A stretch of DNA of 64,000 bases from Pseudomonas koreensis (lineage in GTDB: Bacteria; Pseudomonadota; Gammaproteobacteria; Pseudomonadales; Pseudomonadaceae): NCBI RefSeq assembly GCF_025447595.1, contig NZ_JAOEJU010000012.1, forward strand, positions 62,001-126,000, given 5' to 3'. The stretch's first letter is position 1; each line of letters begins with the position of its first letter. The position numbers were made by a program, and so were the translations under genes. The notes beneath the pieces were generated by a model, which saw only the letters and a list, made by a program, of their open reading frames with translations, was not told the DNA's origin and searched no databases. Positions 50,485 to 59,382 of the stretch are shown piece by piece.

Positions 50485-51642
50485 ATGCTCAAGGCGCTGC
50501 GTTTTTTCGGCTGGCCGCTGTTGGCCGGCGTGCTTATCGCTCTGTTGATTATTCAGCGTTACCCGCAGTGGGTCGGGCTTCCGAGCCTCGACGTCAACCT
50601 GCAACAGGCCCCGCAGACCACCAGCGTGCAGCAGGGGCCGGTGTCCTATGCGGACGCGGTGACCATCGCCGCGCCGTCGGTAGTCAACCTCTACACCACC
50701 AAAGTCATCAACAAGCCAAGCCATCCGCTGTTCGAGGATCCGCAGTTCCGCCGTTTCTTCGGTGACAATTCGCCGAAGCAGAAGCGCATGGAGTCGAGCC
50801 TCGGCTCCGGCGTGATCATGAGCCCGGAAGGCTACATTCTGACCAACAACCACGTCACCAGCGGCGCCGACCAGATCGTCGTGGCGCTCAAGGACGGTCG
50901 CGAAACCCTGGCCCGAGTGATCGGCAGCGATCCGGAAACCGACCTGGCCGTCCTCAAAATCGATCTGAAAACCTTGCCTTCAATCACCGTCGGCCGTTCC
51001 GACAACATCCGCATCGGCGACGTCGCATTGGCCATCGGTAACCCGTTCGGCGTCGGGCAGACCGTGACCATGGGCATCATCAGCGCCACCGGCCGCAACC
51101 AGTTGGGCCTGAACAACTACGAAGACTTCATCCAGACCGACGCGGCGATCAACCCGGGCAACTCCGGCGGCGCGCTGGTGGATGCCAACGGCAACCTCAC
51201 CGGCATCAACACCGCGATCTTCTCCAAGTCCGGCGGCTCGCAAGGCATTGGTTTTGCGATCCCGGTGAAACTGGCGATGGAAGTCATGAAGTCGATCATC
51301 GAGCACGGTCAGGTGATTCGCGGCTGGCTGGGGATTGAAGTGCAACCGCTGACCCAGGAACTGGCCGAGTCGTTTGGCCTGTCCGGGCGTCCGGGAATCG
51401 TGGTGGCGGGGATTTTCCGCGACGGCCCGGCACAGAAGGCCGGCCTGCAACTGGGCGACGTGATCCTGAGCATCGACGGCGAACCGGCTGGCGATGGCCG
51501 CAAATCGATGAACCAGGTGGCGCGGATCAAGCCGACCGACAAGGTCACGATACAGGTGATGCGCAATGGCAAGGAATTGAAGCTGACCGCTGAAATCGGT
51601 CTGCGTCCGCCGCCGGCACCGATGAAGGAAAAAGAAGAATAG
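50485..51642 (+). CDS. algW: Periplasmic stress-sensing serine protease AlgW (DegS homologue)
   Basis: Inner-membrane-anchored trypsin-like protease that senses misfolded outer-membrane proteins and cuts the anti-sigma factor MucA, starting AlgU activation. The 385 residues begin with a single membrane anchor (WPLLAGVLIALLIIQRY). The protease domain has the triad in LTNNHVTSGADQ (His), DPETDLAVLKID (Asp) and INPGNSGGALVDANG (Ser). One PDZ domain follows (GWLGIEVQPL, RDGPAQKAGLQLGDVILSID). One PDZ and the anchor fit AlgW/DegS rather than MucD. AGGA lies 8 bases before the ATG. Confidence 0.95.
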   Translation: MLKALRFFGWPLLAGVLIALLIIQRYPQWVGLPSLDVNLQQAPQTTSVQQGPVSYADAVTIAAPSVVNLYTTKVINKPSHPLFEDPQFRRFFGDNSPKQKRMESSLGSGVIMSPEGYILTNNHVTSGADQIVVALKDGRETLARVIGSDPETDLAVLKIDLKTLPSITVGRSDNIRIGDVALAIGNPFGVGQTVTMGIISATGRNQLGLNNYEDFIQTDAAINPGNSGGALVDANGNLTGINTAIFSKSGGSQGIGFAIPVKLAMEVMKSIIEHGQVIRGWLGIEVQPLTQELAESFGLSGRPGIVVAGIFRDGPAQKAGLQLGDVILSIDGEPAGDGRKSMNQVARIKPTDKVTIQVMRNGKELKLTAEIGLRPPPAPMKEKEE

Positions 51643-51660
51643 GACGTTGCAACCCGCGCT

Positions 51661-51756
51661 CTAATTTCCTTTAAGCAGGATGAAGGGCGCGCTCACCGCA
51701 GAAACGGTATTGATACCTGTCATTTCTGTCAGTAGTACGGCTTTCGCATTACCCAT
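51661..51756 (-). CDS. Putative 31-residue micro-ORF opposed to the orphan gene
   Basis: An ATG-to-TAG frame encoding MGNAKAVLLTEMTGINTVSA and ending SAPFILLKGN. It is preceded by CAGGGATCAG 2-12 bases before the ATG, the same 10 bases that precede the divergent orphan gene. I do not recognise the peptide, which is mostly hydrophobic with a basic residue near each end. It ends 18 bases from the algW stop codon. Expression is unproven; it could be a real small gene or the remnant of a duplicated gene start. Confidence 0.4.
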   Translation of the reverse strand: MGNAKAVLLTEMTGINTVSAVSAPFILLKGN

Positions 51757-51760
51757 AGCC

Positions 51761-51804
51761 TGATCCCTGTTGTTGAACACTTTCATTTATCAACACAGGG
51801 ATCA
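51761..51804. promoter_or_regulatory. Inverted repeat made of two facing leaders
   Basis: TGATCCCTGTTGTTGA (51761-51776) and TCAACACAGGGATCA (51790-51804) are nearly perfect inverse copies, differing by one extra T. Each arm carries the AGGGA ribosome site of one divergent frame. In RNA the arms could pair and hide the site of the orphan gene. Confidence 0.6.
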
Positions 51805-51809
51805 GCGAA

Positions 51810-52181
51810 ATGGACATTTCCACAGCGCTTAAAAACGCAAAAGGCAGCGGCTCGTTCGGTGTTCGGCTCAGCAACGGCGAAGGTTTTGATGCAGTTTTGG
51901 TCAACAACGTTCCGACTGCTGATGGCGGCGGTATCCTTTTGGGTGTTAACGGCACCAGCAACGTATTGCTCAACCACCCTAAACTCGCAGCAGGTACTCA
52001 TACGGTAACGTTCGGCAACGGTGATGCGCGCACCTCTATCAACGGAGTGTCATACGTTGCCCAAAGCGGGGAGATGGACCTGACAGTGGATGATCCGCTA
52101 ACAACAGCGAAAGGTACCTACCGCTTTACAACACTAGACGGGATCAACGTCGAAGGCGAGTTCGACATCAATGCCGTTTAA
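51810..52181 (+). CDS. Orphan hypothetical protein, beta-rich
   Basis: A 123-residue protein I do not recognise. It has no signal peptide, membrane helix or cysteine. It alternates short strands with Gly/Asn/Thr turns (GFDAVLVNNVPTADGGGILL, GTHTVTFGNGDARTSINGVS, GTYRFTTLDGINVEGEFDIN), which suggests a beta-sandwich or barrel. The ATG at 51810 has CAGGGA 8-9 bases upstream, inside an inverted repeat. Codons look more A/T-rich than those of algW and hisC. It sits between algW and hisC, which are adjacent in P. aeruginosa, so it is probably an acquired gene. Confidence 0.7.
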   Translation: MDISTALKNAKGSGSFGVRLSNGEGFDAVLVNNVPTADGGGILLGVNGTSNVLLNHPKLAAGTHTVTFGNGDARTSINGVSYVAQSGEMDLTVDDPLTTAKGTYRFTTLDGINVEGEFDINAV

Positions 52182-52241
52182 GCGTCGACAAAATGCCCCC
52201 GCTTCCGAAAAGCTCAGAATCGGGGGCCATCGCTTCATTTC

Positions 52242-53294
52242 TTACAGGTCGCCAAGTCCGTCGATCAACGCCTGATTCTGCTCCGGCGTACCGATCGAGA
52301 TCCGCAGGAACTGGGCAATCCGCTCCTGTTTGAAGTGGCGAACGATCACACCGTGCTCTCGCAGTTTGGCCGCCAGCCCTGCCGCATCGTGTTGCGGATG
52401 CCGGGCGAAAATGAAGTTCGCCGCTGACGGCAGCACTTCAAAGCCTTTGGCCTGCAACTTCGCAACCACCCATTCGCGACTCTCGATGACCAGTGCGCAA
52501 GTCTTGTCGAAATACTCGCGATCCTCGAACGCTGCTGCCGCGCCGACATTGGCCATGCGATCGATCGGGTAGGAGTTGAAGCTGTTCTTGATCCGCTCCA
52601 GCGCCTCGATCAGATCCGGATGGCCTACCGCCAGACCGACCCGCAGGCCTGCCAGCGAACGGGATTTGGACAGGGTCTGGGTCACCAGCAGGTTCGGATA
52701 ACGGTCGACCAGACTGATCGCGGTTTCGCCGCCGAAGTCGATATAAGCCTCGTCAACCACCACGACCGAATCCGGGCTGGCCTTGAGGATCTGCTCGACG
52801 GCTTCCAGTGCAAGCAGGCAACCGGTCGGCGCGTTCGGGTTCGGGAAGATGATCCCGCCGTTCGGTTTGGCGTAGTCAGCCGGATTGATCCGGAATTGCG
52901 CATCCAGCGGCACCGCGTCGAATTTAATGCCGTAAAGGCCGCAGTAAACCGGATAGAAGCTGTAGCTGATGTCCGGGAACAGCAACGGCTGATCGTGTTG
53001 CAGCAGACCGTGGAAGATGTGTGCCAGCACTTCGTCCGAACCGTTGCCGAGGAACACCTGATTGCTCTGCACGCCGTAGTAGTTGGCGACGGCGTTTTTC
53101 AGCCGATCGCTGTTCGGATCCGGGTACAGGCGCAGGTTGTCATTGAGTTCGGTCTGCATCGCCGCCAGGGCTTTTGGCGACGGGCCGTACGGGTTTTCGT
53201 TGGTGTTGAGTTTTACCAGACGGGTCAGCTTCGGCTGCTCGCCCGGCACATACGGCACCAGATCCTTGACGAACGGGCTCCAGAATTTGCTCAT
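52242..53294 (-). CDS. hisC: Histidinol-phosphate aminotransferase
   Basis: PLP enzyme of histidine biosynthesis that transfers an amino group to imidazole acetol phosphate; 350 residues. Conserved parts are LVKLNTNENPYGPSPKALAA, FLGNGSDEVLAHIFHGLL, NPNAPTGCLL, VVDEAYIDFGG and the lysine in TQTLSKSRSLAGLRVGLAVG. The start follows the hisD stop by 2 bases, so it is coupled as the third gene of hisG-hisD-hisC. Confidence 0.96.
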   Translation of the reverse strand: MSKFWSPFVKDLVPYVPGEQPKLTRLVKLNTNENPYGPSPKALAAMQTELNDNLRLYPDPNSDRLKNAVANYYGVQSNQVFLGNGSDEVLAHIFHGLLQHDQPLLFPDISYSFYPVYCGLYGIKFDAVPLDAQFRINPADYAKPNGGIIFPNPNAPTGCLLALEAVEQILKASPDSVVVVDEAYIDFGGETAISLVDRYPNLLVTQTLSKSRSLAGLRVGLAVGHPDLIEALERIKNSFNSYPIDRMANVGAAAAFEDREYFDKTCALVIESREWVVAKLQAKGFEVLPSAANFIFARHPQHDAAGLAAKLREHGVIVRHFKQERIAQFLRISIGTPEQNQALIDGLGDL

Positions 53295-53296
53295 GC

Positions 53297-54622
53297 TCAG
53301 TTCCCCTTCACTTCGTCTTTGATGCGGTATTCGGCGCTGCGCGCGTGGGCGCTCAGCGATTCGCCTCGGGCCAGGATCGACGCAGTCTTGCCCAGCTCGG
53401 AGGCACCGGCCTCGGAGCAGAAGATGATCGACGAACGTTTCTGGAAGTCATACACGCCCAGCGGCGAGGAGAAACGCGCGGTGCCGGACGTCGGCAACAC
53501 GTGGTTCGGACCTGCGCAGTAGTCGCCCAGCGCTTCGGAGGTGTGGCGACCCATGAAGATCGCGCCGGCGTGGCGGATCTGCGGCAGCCAGGCCTGCGGG
53601 TCAGCGACCGACAGCTCAAGGTGTTCCGGGGCGATGCGGTTGGCGACTTCGATGGCCTGGGCCATGTCGCGCACGTGGATCAGCGCACCACGACCGTTGA
53701 TCGAGGTTTCGATGATGGTCGCGCGATCCATGGTCGGCAGCAGTTTGTCGATGCTCGCGGCAACCTTGTCGAGGAACTCGGCGTCCGGGCTGACCAGGAT
53801 CGCCTGGGCATCTTCGTCGTGTTCGGCCTGGGAGAACAGGTCCATGGCGATCCAGTCCGGATCGGTCTGGCCGTCGCACACCACAAGGATTTCAGACGGG
53901 CCGGCGATCATGTCGATGCCGACCTGACCGAACACGTGGCGCTTGGCAGTGGCGACATAGATGTTGCCCGGACCAACGACCTTATCAACCTGCGGCACGC
54001 TTTCAGTACCGTAGGCCAGCGCGGCAACGGCTTGTGCGCCACCGATGGTGAACACACGGTCGACACCGGCAATGCACGCCGCCGCCAGCACCAGTTCGTT
54101 GACTTCACCACGCGGGGTCGGCACCACCATGACCACTTCGGTCACACCGGCGACCTTGGCTGGAATCGCGTTCATCAACACCGACGACGGATACGACGCC
54201 TTGCCACCCGGCACATACAGACCGGCGCGATCCAGTGGCGTGACTTTCTGGCCCAGCACCGTGCCGTCGGCTTCAGTGTAGCTCCAGGAGTCCTGCTTCT
54301 GTTTTTCGTGATAGCTGCGCACGCGGGCGGCGGCTTTTTCCAGCGCTTCGCGTTGCGGTACGGTGATTCGGGTCAGGGCCAGCTCCAGACGCTCGCGCGG
54401 CAGGATCAGGTCCGCCATCGAAGCGACTTCGAGGCCGTCGAACTTCTGGGTGAACTCGACCAGCGCCGCGTCACCGCGCTCGCGCACAGCCTTGATAATG
54501 TCCAGCACCCGCTGATTGACCGAGTCGTCAGACACACTTTCCCAGCTCAGCAGATGATCCAGATGATGCGCGAAATCCGGGTCAGCAGCGTTGAGTCGGC
54601 GAATTGCAGTCGGTGCGGTCAT
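53297..54622 (-). CDS. hisD: Histidinol dehydrogenase
   Basis: Zinc- and NAD-dependent enzyme performing the last two oxidations of histidine synthesis; 441 residues. Conserved parts are GLYVPGGKASYPSSVLMNAI, VGPGNIYVATAKRHVFGQVG, DMIAGPSEILVV and SQAEHDEDAQAILV with metal ligands, and GPNHVLPTSGTARFSSPLGV. The start at 54622 (MTAPTAIRRL) has GAGG 8 bases upstream; the frame stays open far into hisG, but that part is not protein-like. Confidence 0.97.
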   Translation of the reverse strand: MTAPTAIRRLNAADPDFAHHLDHLLSWESVSDDSVNQRVLDIIKAVRERGDAALVEFTQKFDGLEVASMADLILPRERLELALTRITVPQREALEKAAARVRSYHEKQKQDSWSYTEADGTVLGQKVTPLDRAGLYVPGGKASYPSSVLMNAIPAKVAGVTEVVMVVPTPRGEVNELVLAAACIAGVDRVFTIGGAQAVAALAYGTESVPQVDKVVGPGNIYVATAKRHVFGQVGIDMIAGPSEILVVCDGQTDPDWIAMDLFSQAEHDEDAQAILVSPDAEFLDKVAASIDKLLPTMDRATIIETSINGRGALIHVRDMAQAIEVANRIAPEHLELSVADPQAWLPQIRHAGAIFMGRHTSEALGDYCAGPNHVLPTSGTARFSSPLGVYDFQKRSSIIFCSEAGASELGKTASILARGESLSAHARSAEYRIKDEVKGN

Positions 54623-54747
54623 AGCGAGAGCCTCATAGGAATGGCAAAAACTCAGGCGCCCTAACTTAGCAGTCGTTTCCGCTTGGGCACCTGAGATTCT
54701 GGCTATGAGGCGGATAGACGGGCGCGACTTAACGTCGCGCAGGTACA

Positions 54748-55383
54748 TCAGCCGCGGTGTCGAGACTCCACTGCCTTGCGCAGGGTGTCGATCAACGCCT
54801 GGATACGGGCGTGTTGCATTTTCATCGAAGCCTTGTTGACCACCAGACGCGAGCTGATCGTGGCGATCAGTTCCTGGGGTTCCAGGCCGTTGGCACGCAG
54901 GGTATTGCCGGTGTCGACCACGTCGATGATCTTGTCGGCCAGACCGATCAGCGGTGCCAGTTCCATCGAGCCGTACAGCTTGATGATATCGACCTGACGG
55001 CCCTGCTCGGCGTAGTAACGCTTGGCAACGTTGACGAATTTGGTGGCGACGCGCAGGCGGCCCTTGGGCTCGACCGCGCCGACCTTGCCGGCAGTCATCA
55101 GCTTGCACTGGGCAATCTGCAGATCCAGCGGCTCGTACAGGCCTTGGCCGGTGTATTCCATCAGCACATCTTTACCGGCAACGCCGAGGTCGGCCGCGCC
55201 ATGCTCGACATAGGTCGGCACGTCGGTGGCCCGCACGATCAACAGGCGAACGTCTTCCTGGGTCGTGGGGATGATCAGCTTGCGGCTCTTGTCCGGATTC
55301 TCGGTCGGCACGATGCCCGCTTCGGCGAGAAGCGGCAGGGTGTCGTCAAGGATGCGGCCCTTGGACAGTGCGATGGTCAACAT
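54748..55383 (-). CDS. hisG: ATP phosphoribosyltransferase, short form
   Basis: First enzyme of histidine synthesis, joining ATP and PRPP. At 211 residues it is the short form, which lacks the C-terminal histidine-sensing domain and needs the HisZ regulatory subunit. hisZ is not in this window; in Pseudomonas it lies elsewhere, near purA. Motifs are LTIALSKGRILDDTLPLLAE, VRATDVPTYVEHGAADLGVA and DVVDTGNTLRANGL. It leads hisD by 125 bases. Confidence 0.96.
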   Translation of the reverse strand: MLTIALSKGRILDDTLPLLAEAGIVPTENPDKSRKLIIPTTQEDVRLLIVRATDVPTYVEHGAADLGVAGKDVLMEYTGQGLYEPLDLQIAQCKLMTAGKVGAVEPKGRLRVATKFVNVAKRYYAEQGRQVDIIKLYGSMELAPLIGLADKIIDVVDTGNTLRANGLEPQELIATISSRLVVNKASMKMQHARIQALIDTLRKAVESRHRG

Positions 55384-55510
55384 GGGAAACGTCAGTCCTT
55401 ATCAAGGTACTCATGTCCGGTCGCAATCGGCGCCGGACATACATCGAGGGTGTTGCCACCCCCGATCAAAACGAATTCAACGGACACTTCCCTGTGTCCA
55501 GATGCAGCGA

Positions 55511-56776
55511 CTAGCCCGGAACGCGACGGATCTTGGCGCCCAGCATCTGCAGTTTTTCCTCGATGCACTCGTAACCACGGTCGATGTGGTAGATGCGGTC
55601 GATCAGGGTATCGCCCTGTGCCACCAGTGCCGAAATCACCAGGCTCGCCGAAGCACGCAGGTCGGTTGCCATCACTGGCGCGCCCTTGAGTGTTTCGATG
55701 CCGGTCACGATGGCGGTGTTGCCTTCGACCTGGATGTGTGCGCCCATGCGGTGCAGTTCGTACACGTGCATGAAACGGTTTTCGAAGATCGTCTCGATGA
55801 CTGCACCAGTGCCTTCGGCAATGGCGTTGAGCGAGATGAACTGCGCCTGCATGTCGGTCGGGAACGCCGGGTACGGCGCAGTGCGCACGTTGACCGCTTT
55901 CGGGCGCTTGCCGTGCATGTTCAGCTCGATCCAGTCTTCACCGGTGGTGATTTCTGCGCCGGACTCACGGAGTTTTTCCAGTACGGCTTCGAGGATGGTC
56001 GGATCGGTGTCCTTGACCTTCACGCGGCCACCGGTAACCGCCGCGGCCACCAGGTAGGTGCCGGTTTCGATACGGTCAGGCATGACCTTGTAGAAGGCCG
56101 AACCCAGACGCTCGACGCCATCGATGGTGATGGTGTCGGTGCCGGCACCGGACACCTTGGCGCCCATGGCGTTGAGGAAGTTCGCCAGGTCGACCACTTC
56201 CGGCTCGCGGGCAGCGTTCTGCAACACGCTGCGGCCCTTGGCCAGAGCGGCAGCCATCATGATGTTCTCGGTACCGGTCACACTGACGGTATCGAAGAAG
56301 AAATGCGCACCGCGCAGGCCGCCTTCAGGCGCCTTGGCCTTGATGTAGCCGCCTTCGACGTCGATGACCGCGCCCATGGCTTCCAGGCCACGGATGTGCA
56401 GGTCGACCGGACGCGAACCGATGGCGCAGCCGCCAGGCAGTGCGACTTCGGCTTCACCGAAACGGGCAACCATCGGGCCCAGTACCAGGATCGAGGCACG
56501 CATGGTTTTCACCAGTTCGTACGGAGCGATCAGGGTCTTGATGGTGCGCGGGTCGATTTCGACGCTGAGCTTCTCGTCGATCACAGGCTCGATGCCCATG
56601 CGACCGAACAGCTCGATCATGGTGGTGATGTCGTGCAGGTGCGGCAGGTTGCCTACGGTAACCGGGCCATCGCACAGCAGGGTGGCGGCCAGGATCGGCA
56701 GGGCGGAGTTCTTCGCCCCGGAGATGCGGATCTCGCCATCAAGACGAGCGCCACCGGTAATAATCAATTTATCCAT
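55511..56776 (-). CDS. murA: UDP-N-acetylglucosamine 1-carboxyvinyltransferase
   Basis: First committed enzyme of peptidoglycan synthesis, transferring enolpyruvate to UDP-GlcNAc; the target of fosfomycin. The 421 residues begin MDKLIITGGARLDGEIRISG with AKNSALPILAATLL. The loop with the catalytic Cys is LPGGCAIGSRPVDLHI, so fosfomycin sensitivity of the enzyme is expected. AYPAFPTDMQAQFISLNAIA and RGYECIEEKLQMLGAKIRRV follow. It is downstream of ibaG and upstream of hisG, the usual Pseudomonas order. Confidence 0.97.
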   Translation of the reverse strand: MDKLIITGGARLDGEIRISGAKNSALPILAATLLCDGPVTVGNLPHLHDITTMIELFGRMGIEPVIDEKLSVEIDPRTIKTLIAPYELVKTMRASILVLGPMVARFGEAEVALPGGCAIGSRPVDLHIRGLEAMGAVIDVEGGYIKAKAPEGGLRGAHFFFDTVSVTGTENIMMAAALAKGRSVLQNAAREPEVVDLANFLNAMGAKVSGAGTDTITIDGVERLGSAFYKVMPDRIETGTYLVAAAVTGGRVKVKDTDPTILEAVLEKLRESGAEITTGEDWIELNMHGKRPKAVNVRTAPYPAFPTDMQAQFISLNAIAEGTGAVIETIFENRFMHVYELHRMGAHIQVEGNTAIVTGIETLKGAPVMATDLRASASLVISALVAQGDTLIDRIYHIDRGYECIEEKLQMLGAKIRRVPG

Positions 56777-56798
56777 AAGAATCTCGACGCCCTAGGGC

Positions 56799-57038
56799 TC
56801 AGGTGCGCTCGGCCCAGGCCGCGCTGCTGAAAAATTTCATAGTGACCGCGTGGATGCTGCCATCGGCGATCCAAGGGTTCAAATGGGCATAGATGCTTTG
56901 CTGACGCTTGACCGGGCTCAACGCCGCCAGTTCATCACTAATCACGTTCAGCTGAAAGTTGCAGCCTTCGCCTTCAACTTCCACCAGCGTTCCTGGCAGC
57001 TTTCCTTCAAGGAAGCTCTTCACTTCTACGGCCTGCAT
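56799..57038 (-). CDS. ibaG: BolA-family protein IbaG
   Basis: A 79-residue BolA-fold protein that partners with monothiol glutaredoxin in Fe-S cluster handling; in E. coli it is acid-induced. It begins MQAVEVKSFLEGKLPGTLVE and has the BolA signature NVISDELAALSPVKRQQSIY near the middle. SIHAVTMKFFSSAAW closes the fold. The start at 57038 is preferred over upstream in-frame codons that cross the terminator-like region. It lies directly before murA. Confidence 0.92.
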   Translation of the reverse strand: MQAVEVKSFLEGKLPGTLVEVEGEGCNFQLNVISDELAALSPVKRQQSIYAHLNPWIADGSIHAVTMKFFSSAAWAERT

Positions 57039-57089
57039 GCTCAACCTCAATCGGCGCCCTGTGCGCACGGGTCGGACATCATACAAAAA

Positions 57090-57137
57090 AGCCCCGCGCC
57101 TGCGAACCCCGCTGCGCAGGACTCTGACGGGGGGCTT
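57090..57137 (-). terminator. Possible terminator between mlaB and ibaG
   Basis: AAGCCCC and GGGGCTT arms enclose smaller GC hairpins (CTGCGCAG). An A/T run flanks the left arm, giving a T tail on the minus strand. Imperfect. Confidence 0.5.
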
Positions 57138-57153
57138 CTCTATTGATGCGGGT

Positions 57154-57459
57154 TCAGGGTTGCGCCAACAGCTCGGTCAGTTCGCTGACCTGAGCAATTT
57201 CGCGCATGTCTTCGGGCATCCCGCGGATGCTGACCGCCTTGCCGGCGGCCTTTGCATCGCGAATGAAGCACAGCAGCAGCGACAGACCGACGCTGCTGGA
57301 CTTCTCCACCGCCGAACAATCGATCACCAATGCCGGGGCATTGCACGACTTGATCAGCGCCCGGCCCTGCTCACGCAGATCAGGGCCGGTGCGGTAATCC
57401 AGCACGCCGCTGAGCTGCAGCTCACTGGCTTCGTCCAGACGAATGGCCGACTCGGTCAT
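57154..57459 (-). CDS. mlaB: STAS-domain subunit MlaB
   Basis: A 101-residue cytoplasmic STAS protein of the Mla ABC complex, binding MlaF and supporting complex assembly. The sequence shows VIDCSAVEKSSSVGLSLLLC, with the conserved Ser/Thr of STAS domains, and KAVSIRGMPEDMREIAQVS. It overlaps mlaC by 4 bases (ATGA) and is the last gene of mlaFEDCB. Confidence 0.9.
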   Translation of the reverse strand: MTESAIRLDEASELQLSGVLDYRTGPDLREQGRALIKSCNAPALVIDCSAVEKSSSVGLSLLLCFIRDAKAAGKAVSIRGMPEDMREIAQVSELTELLAQP

Positions 57460-58106
57460 TGGGCAGGTTTCTCGTTCTGCTCGGCCGACTGCTTGGCCTT
57501 GGCGACTTCCCCGGCCCAGCCGTTGATGGTCTTGTCCAGGTCGTTGCCATTGCGCTGCATGGCGTCGGCGAACTGATCGCGGAACAGCTTGCCGATGTTG
57601 ATGCCGTTGATGATCACGTTACGCAGTTTCCACTCGCCGTTGACCTTCTCCAGGGTGTACGACACCGGGTAGATCGCGCCGTTGTTGCCCTTGACGGTCA
57701 TGCCGACGCTGGTGCGGTCGCCCGACTCATCCTTGGCCGGATCAACGGTGATGCCCTGGTTGTTGTACTCGAGCAGCGCGTTGCCATAGAACTGGAACAG
57801 GCCGCGCTTGAAGTTTTCCTCGAAGGTCTTCATCTGCGCCGGGGTTGCCTTGCGCGAATACTTGACCGTCATGATGCTCTTGGAAATGCCCTCGGCATCC
57901 ACGACCGGCCCGACGATGGTGTTCAACGCGGTGTAGAAGTCAGCCGGATCCTGCTTGTACTTCTCTTTGTTGGCGGCCAGATCAGCCAGCATCCGGTTGG
58001 TGGTGTCCTGAACCAGGTCATGCGCCGAAGGCGCTGCCACGGCATTGGCCACCAGCGGCAGTGCCGCAAGCAACACCAACAGGCCACGTCGCAAGGTAGA
58101 GATCAT
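57456..58106 (-). CDS. mlaC: Periplasmic phospholipid carrier MlaC
   Basis: A 216-residue periplasmic shuttle that carries phospholipid between the outer-membrane MlaA complex and the inner-membrane MlaFEDB transporter. The signal peptide is LRRGLLVLLAALPLVANAVA. Family parts are YFTALNTIVGPVVD-type sequence (PADFYTALNTIVGPVVDAEG), FEENFKRGLFQFYGNALLEY and EWKLRNVIINGINIGKLFRD. It lies 11 bases after mlaD. Confidence 0.94.
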   Translation of the reverse strand: MISTLRRGLLVLLAALPLVANAVAAPSAHDLVQDTTNRMLADLAANKEKYKQDPADFYTALNTIVGPVVDAEGISKSIMTVKYSRKATPAQMKTFEENFKRGLFQFYGNALLEYNNQGITVDPAKDESGDRTSVGMTVKGNNGAIYPVSYTLEKVNGEWKLRNVIINGINIGKLFRDQFADAMQRNGNDLDKTINGWAGEVAKAKQSAEQNEKPAQ

Positions 58107-58117
58107 TCAAAAGCTCC

Positions 58118-58585
58118 TCATTTGGCGTCTTTGCTAACGGTATTGAGCAGGAATTTACCGATCAGGTCTTCCAGTACCAGAGACGACTGCGTGTCGTGGA
58201 TGGTTCCACCATCCTTCAGGCGGGTGTCTTCGCCGCCTACGCTGATACCGATGTATTTCTCGCCCAGCAGACCCGCTGTCAGGATAGATGCTGTGGAGTC
58301 GGTCGGCAGGTTGTCGACGCTTTTATCCACTTGCAGGGTCACCCGACCGGTGAAGCTGTCACGGTCCAGATCGATCGCGGTGACCTTGCCGATGGTCACA
58401 CCCGCCATGGTCACTTTGGCTCTGACCGTCAAACCGGCGATATTGTCGAAATACGCGTAAAGCTTGTAGGTATCGGTGGTCGAAGTCGGAGACAGGCCAC
58501 TGACCCGCAGGGCCAGCAGCAACAAGGCCAGGATCCCTGCCAGCAGGAACAGGCCGACACCGATTTCCAGGGTGCGGTTTTGCAT
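58118..58585 (-). CDS. mlaD: MCE-domain protein MlaD
   Basis: A 155-residue inner-membrane-anchored MCE protein; a hexamer forms the periplasmic lipid channel of the Mla transporter. The anchor is LEIGVGLFLLAGILALLLLA. The MCE domain has YFDNIAGLTVRAKVTMAGVT and ILTAGLLGEKYIGISVGG. It overlaps mlaE by one base. Confidence 0.95.
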   Translation of the reverse strand: MQNRTLEIGVGLFLLAGILALLLLALRVSGLSPTSTTDTYKLYAYFDNIAGLTVRAKVTMAGVTIGKVTAIDLDRDSFTGRVTLQVDKSVDNLPTDSTASILTAGLLGEKYIGISVGGEDTRLKDGGTIHDTQSSLVLEDLIGKFLLNTVSKDAK

Positions 58586-59382
58586 CAGAAATCTCCAAAC
58601 ATCAAAGCGGTCAGAATAAAGTCCAGGCCGAGTACTGCCAGCGAGGCGTAAACCACGGTCTTGGTGGTGGCACGGCTGATCCCCTCGGAAGTGGGTTCGC
58701 AGTCATAGCCTTGAAATACGGCGATCCAGGTGACGACAAAAGCGAATACTGCACTTTTGATGATGCCGTTGAGCACATCGTCACCGAAGCTCACGCTGTT
58801 CTGCATGTTCGACCAGTAGGAGCCTTCGTAGACGCCCAGCCAGTCGACGGCCACCCACGAGCCGCCCCAGATGCCGACCACGCTGAAGATCATCGCCAGC
58901 ACTGGCAGGGAAATGAAACCGGCCCACAGACGCGGGGCGATGATGTACTTGAGTGGGTCGACCCCGATCATTTCCAGGCTGGACAGCTGTTCGGTGGATT
59001 TCATGTTGCCGATTTCCGCCGTCAGCGCCGAACCGGCACGACCGGCAAACAACAGTGCGGTCACCACCGGTCCCAGCTCACGCAACAGGGTCAGTGCGAC
59101 CATTTGGCCGACAGCCTGTTCCGAGCCGTAACTCGACAGGATGTTGAAGCCCTGCAGCGCCAGCACCATGCCGATGAAGATCCCCGACACCACGATGATC
59201 ACCAGCGACATCACGCCGACGGAATGCAACTGCTTGACCAGCAGGCCAAAACCGCCGCCGATGCCGCCACGCCCGAGCAAGGCATGAAACAGGAACAGGG
59301 TCGAACGTCCGAACACTGCGACACTGTCGATTCCGGCGAGGCCGAATCGACGCACACGCTCCATTAATGTAATTCTGCGCAT
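58585..59382 (-). CDS. mlaE: ABC permease MlaE
   Basis: A 265-residue inner-membrane permease of the phospholipid transporter with the MlaE fold (about five membrane helices). Conserved parts are SGIFIGMVLALQGFNILSSY, LRELGPVVTALLFAGRAGSA and AEIGNMKSTEQLSSLEMIGV. Its start overlaps the mlaF stop by one base. Confidence 0.96.
   Translation of the reverse strand: MRRITLMERVRRFGLAGIDSVAVFGRSTLFLFHALLGRGGIGGGFGLLVKQLHSVGVMSLVIIVVSGIFIGMVLALQGFNILSSYGSEQAVGQMVALTLLRELGPVVTALLFAGRAGSALTAEIGNMKSTEQLSSLEMIGVDPLKYIIAPRLWAGFISLPVLAMIFSVVGIWGGSWVAVDWLGVYEGSYWSNMQNSVSFGDDVLNGIIKSAVFAFVVTWIAVFQGYDCEPTSEGISRATTKTVVYASLAVLGLDFILTALMFGDF

Noticed and set aside
54623..55108. Open upstream extension of the hisD frame into hisG
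   Set aside because: It overlaps hisG out of frame, and hisD has a good ribosome site at 54622 with the conserved N-terminus there.
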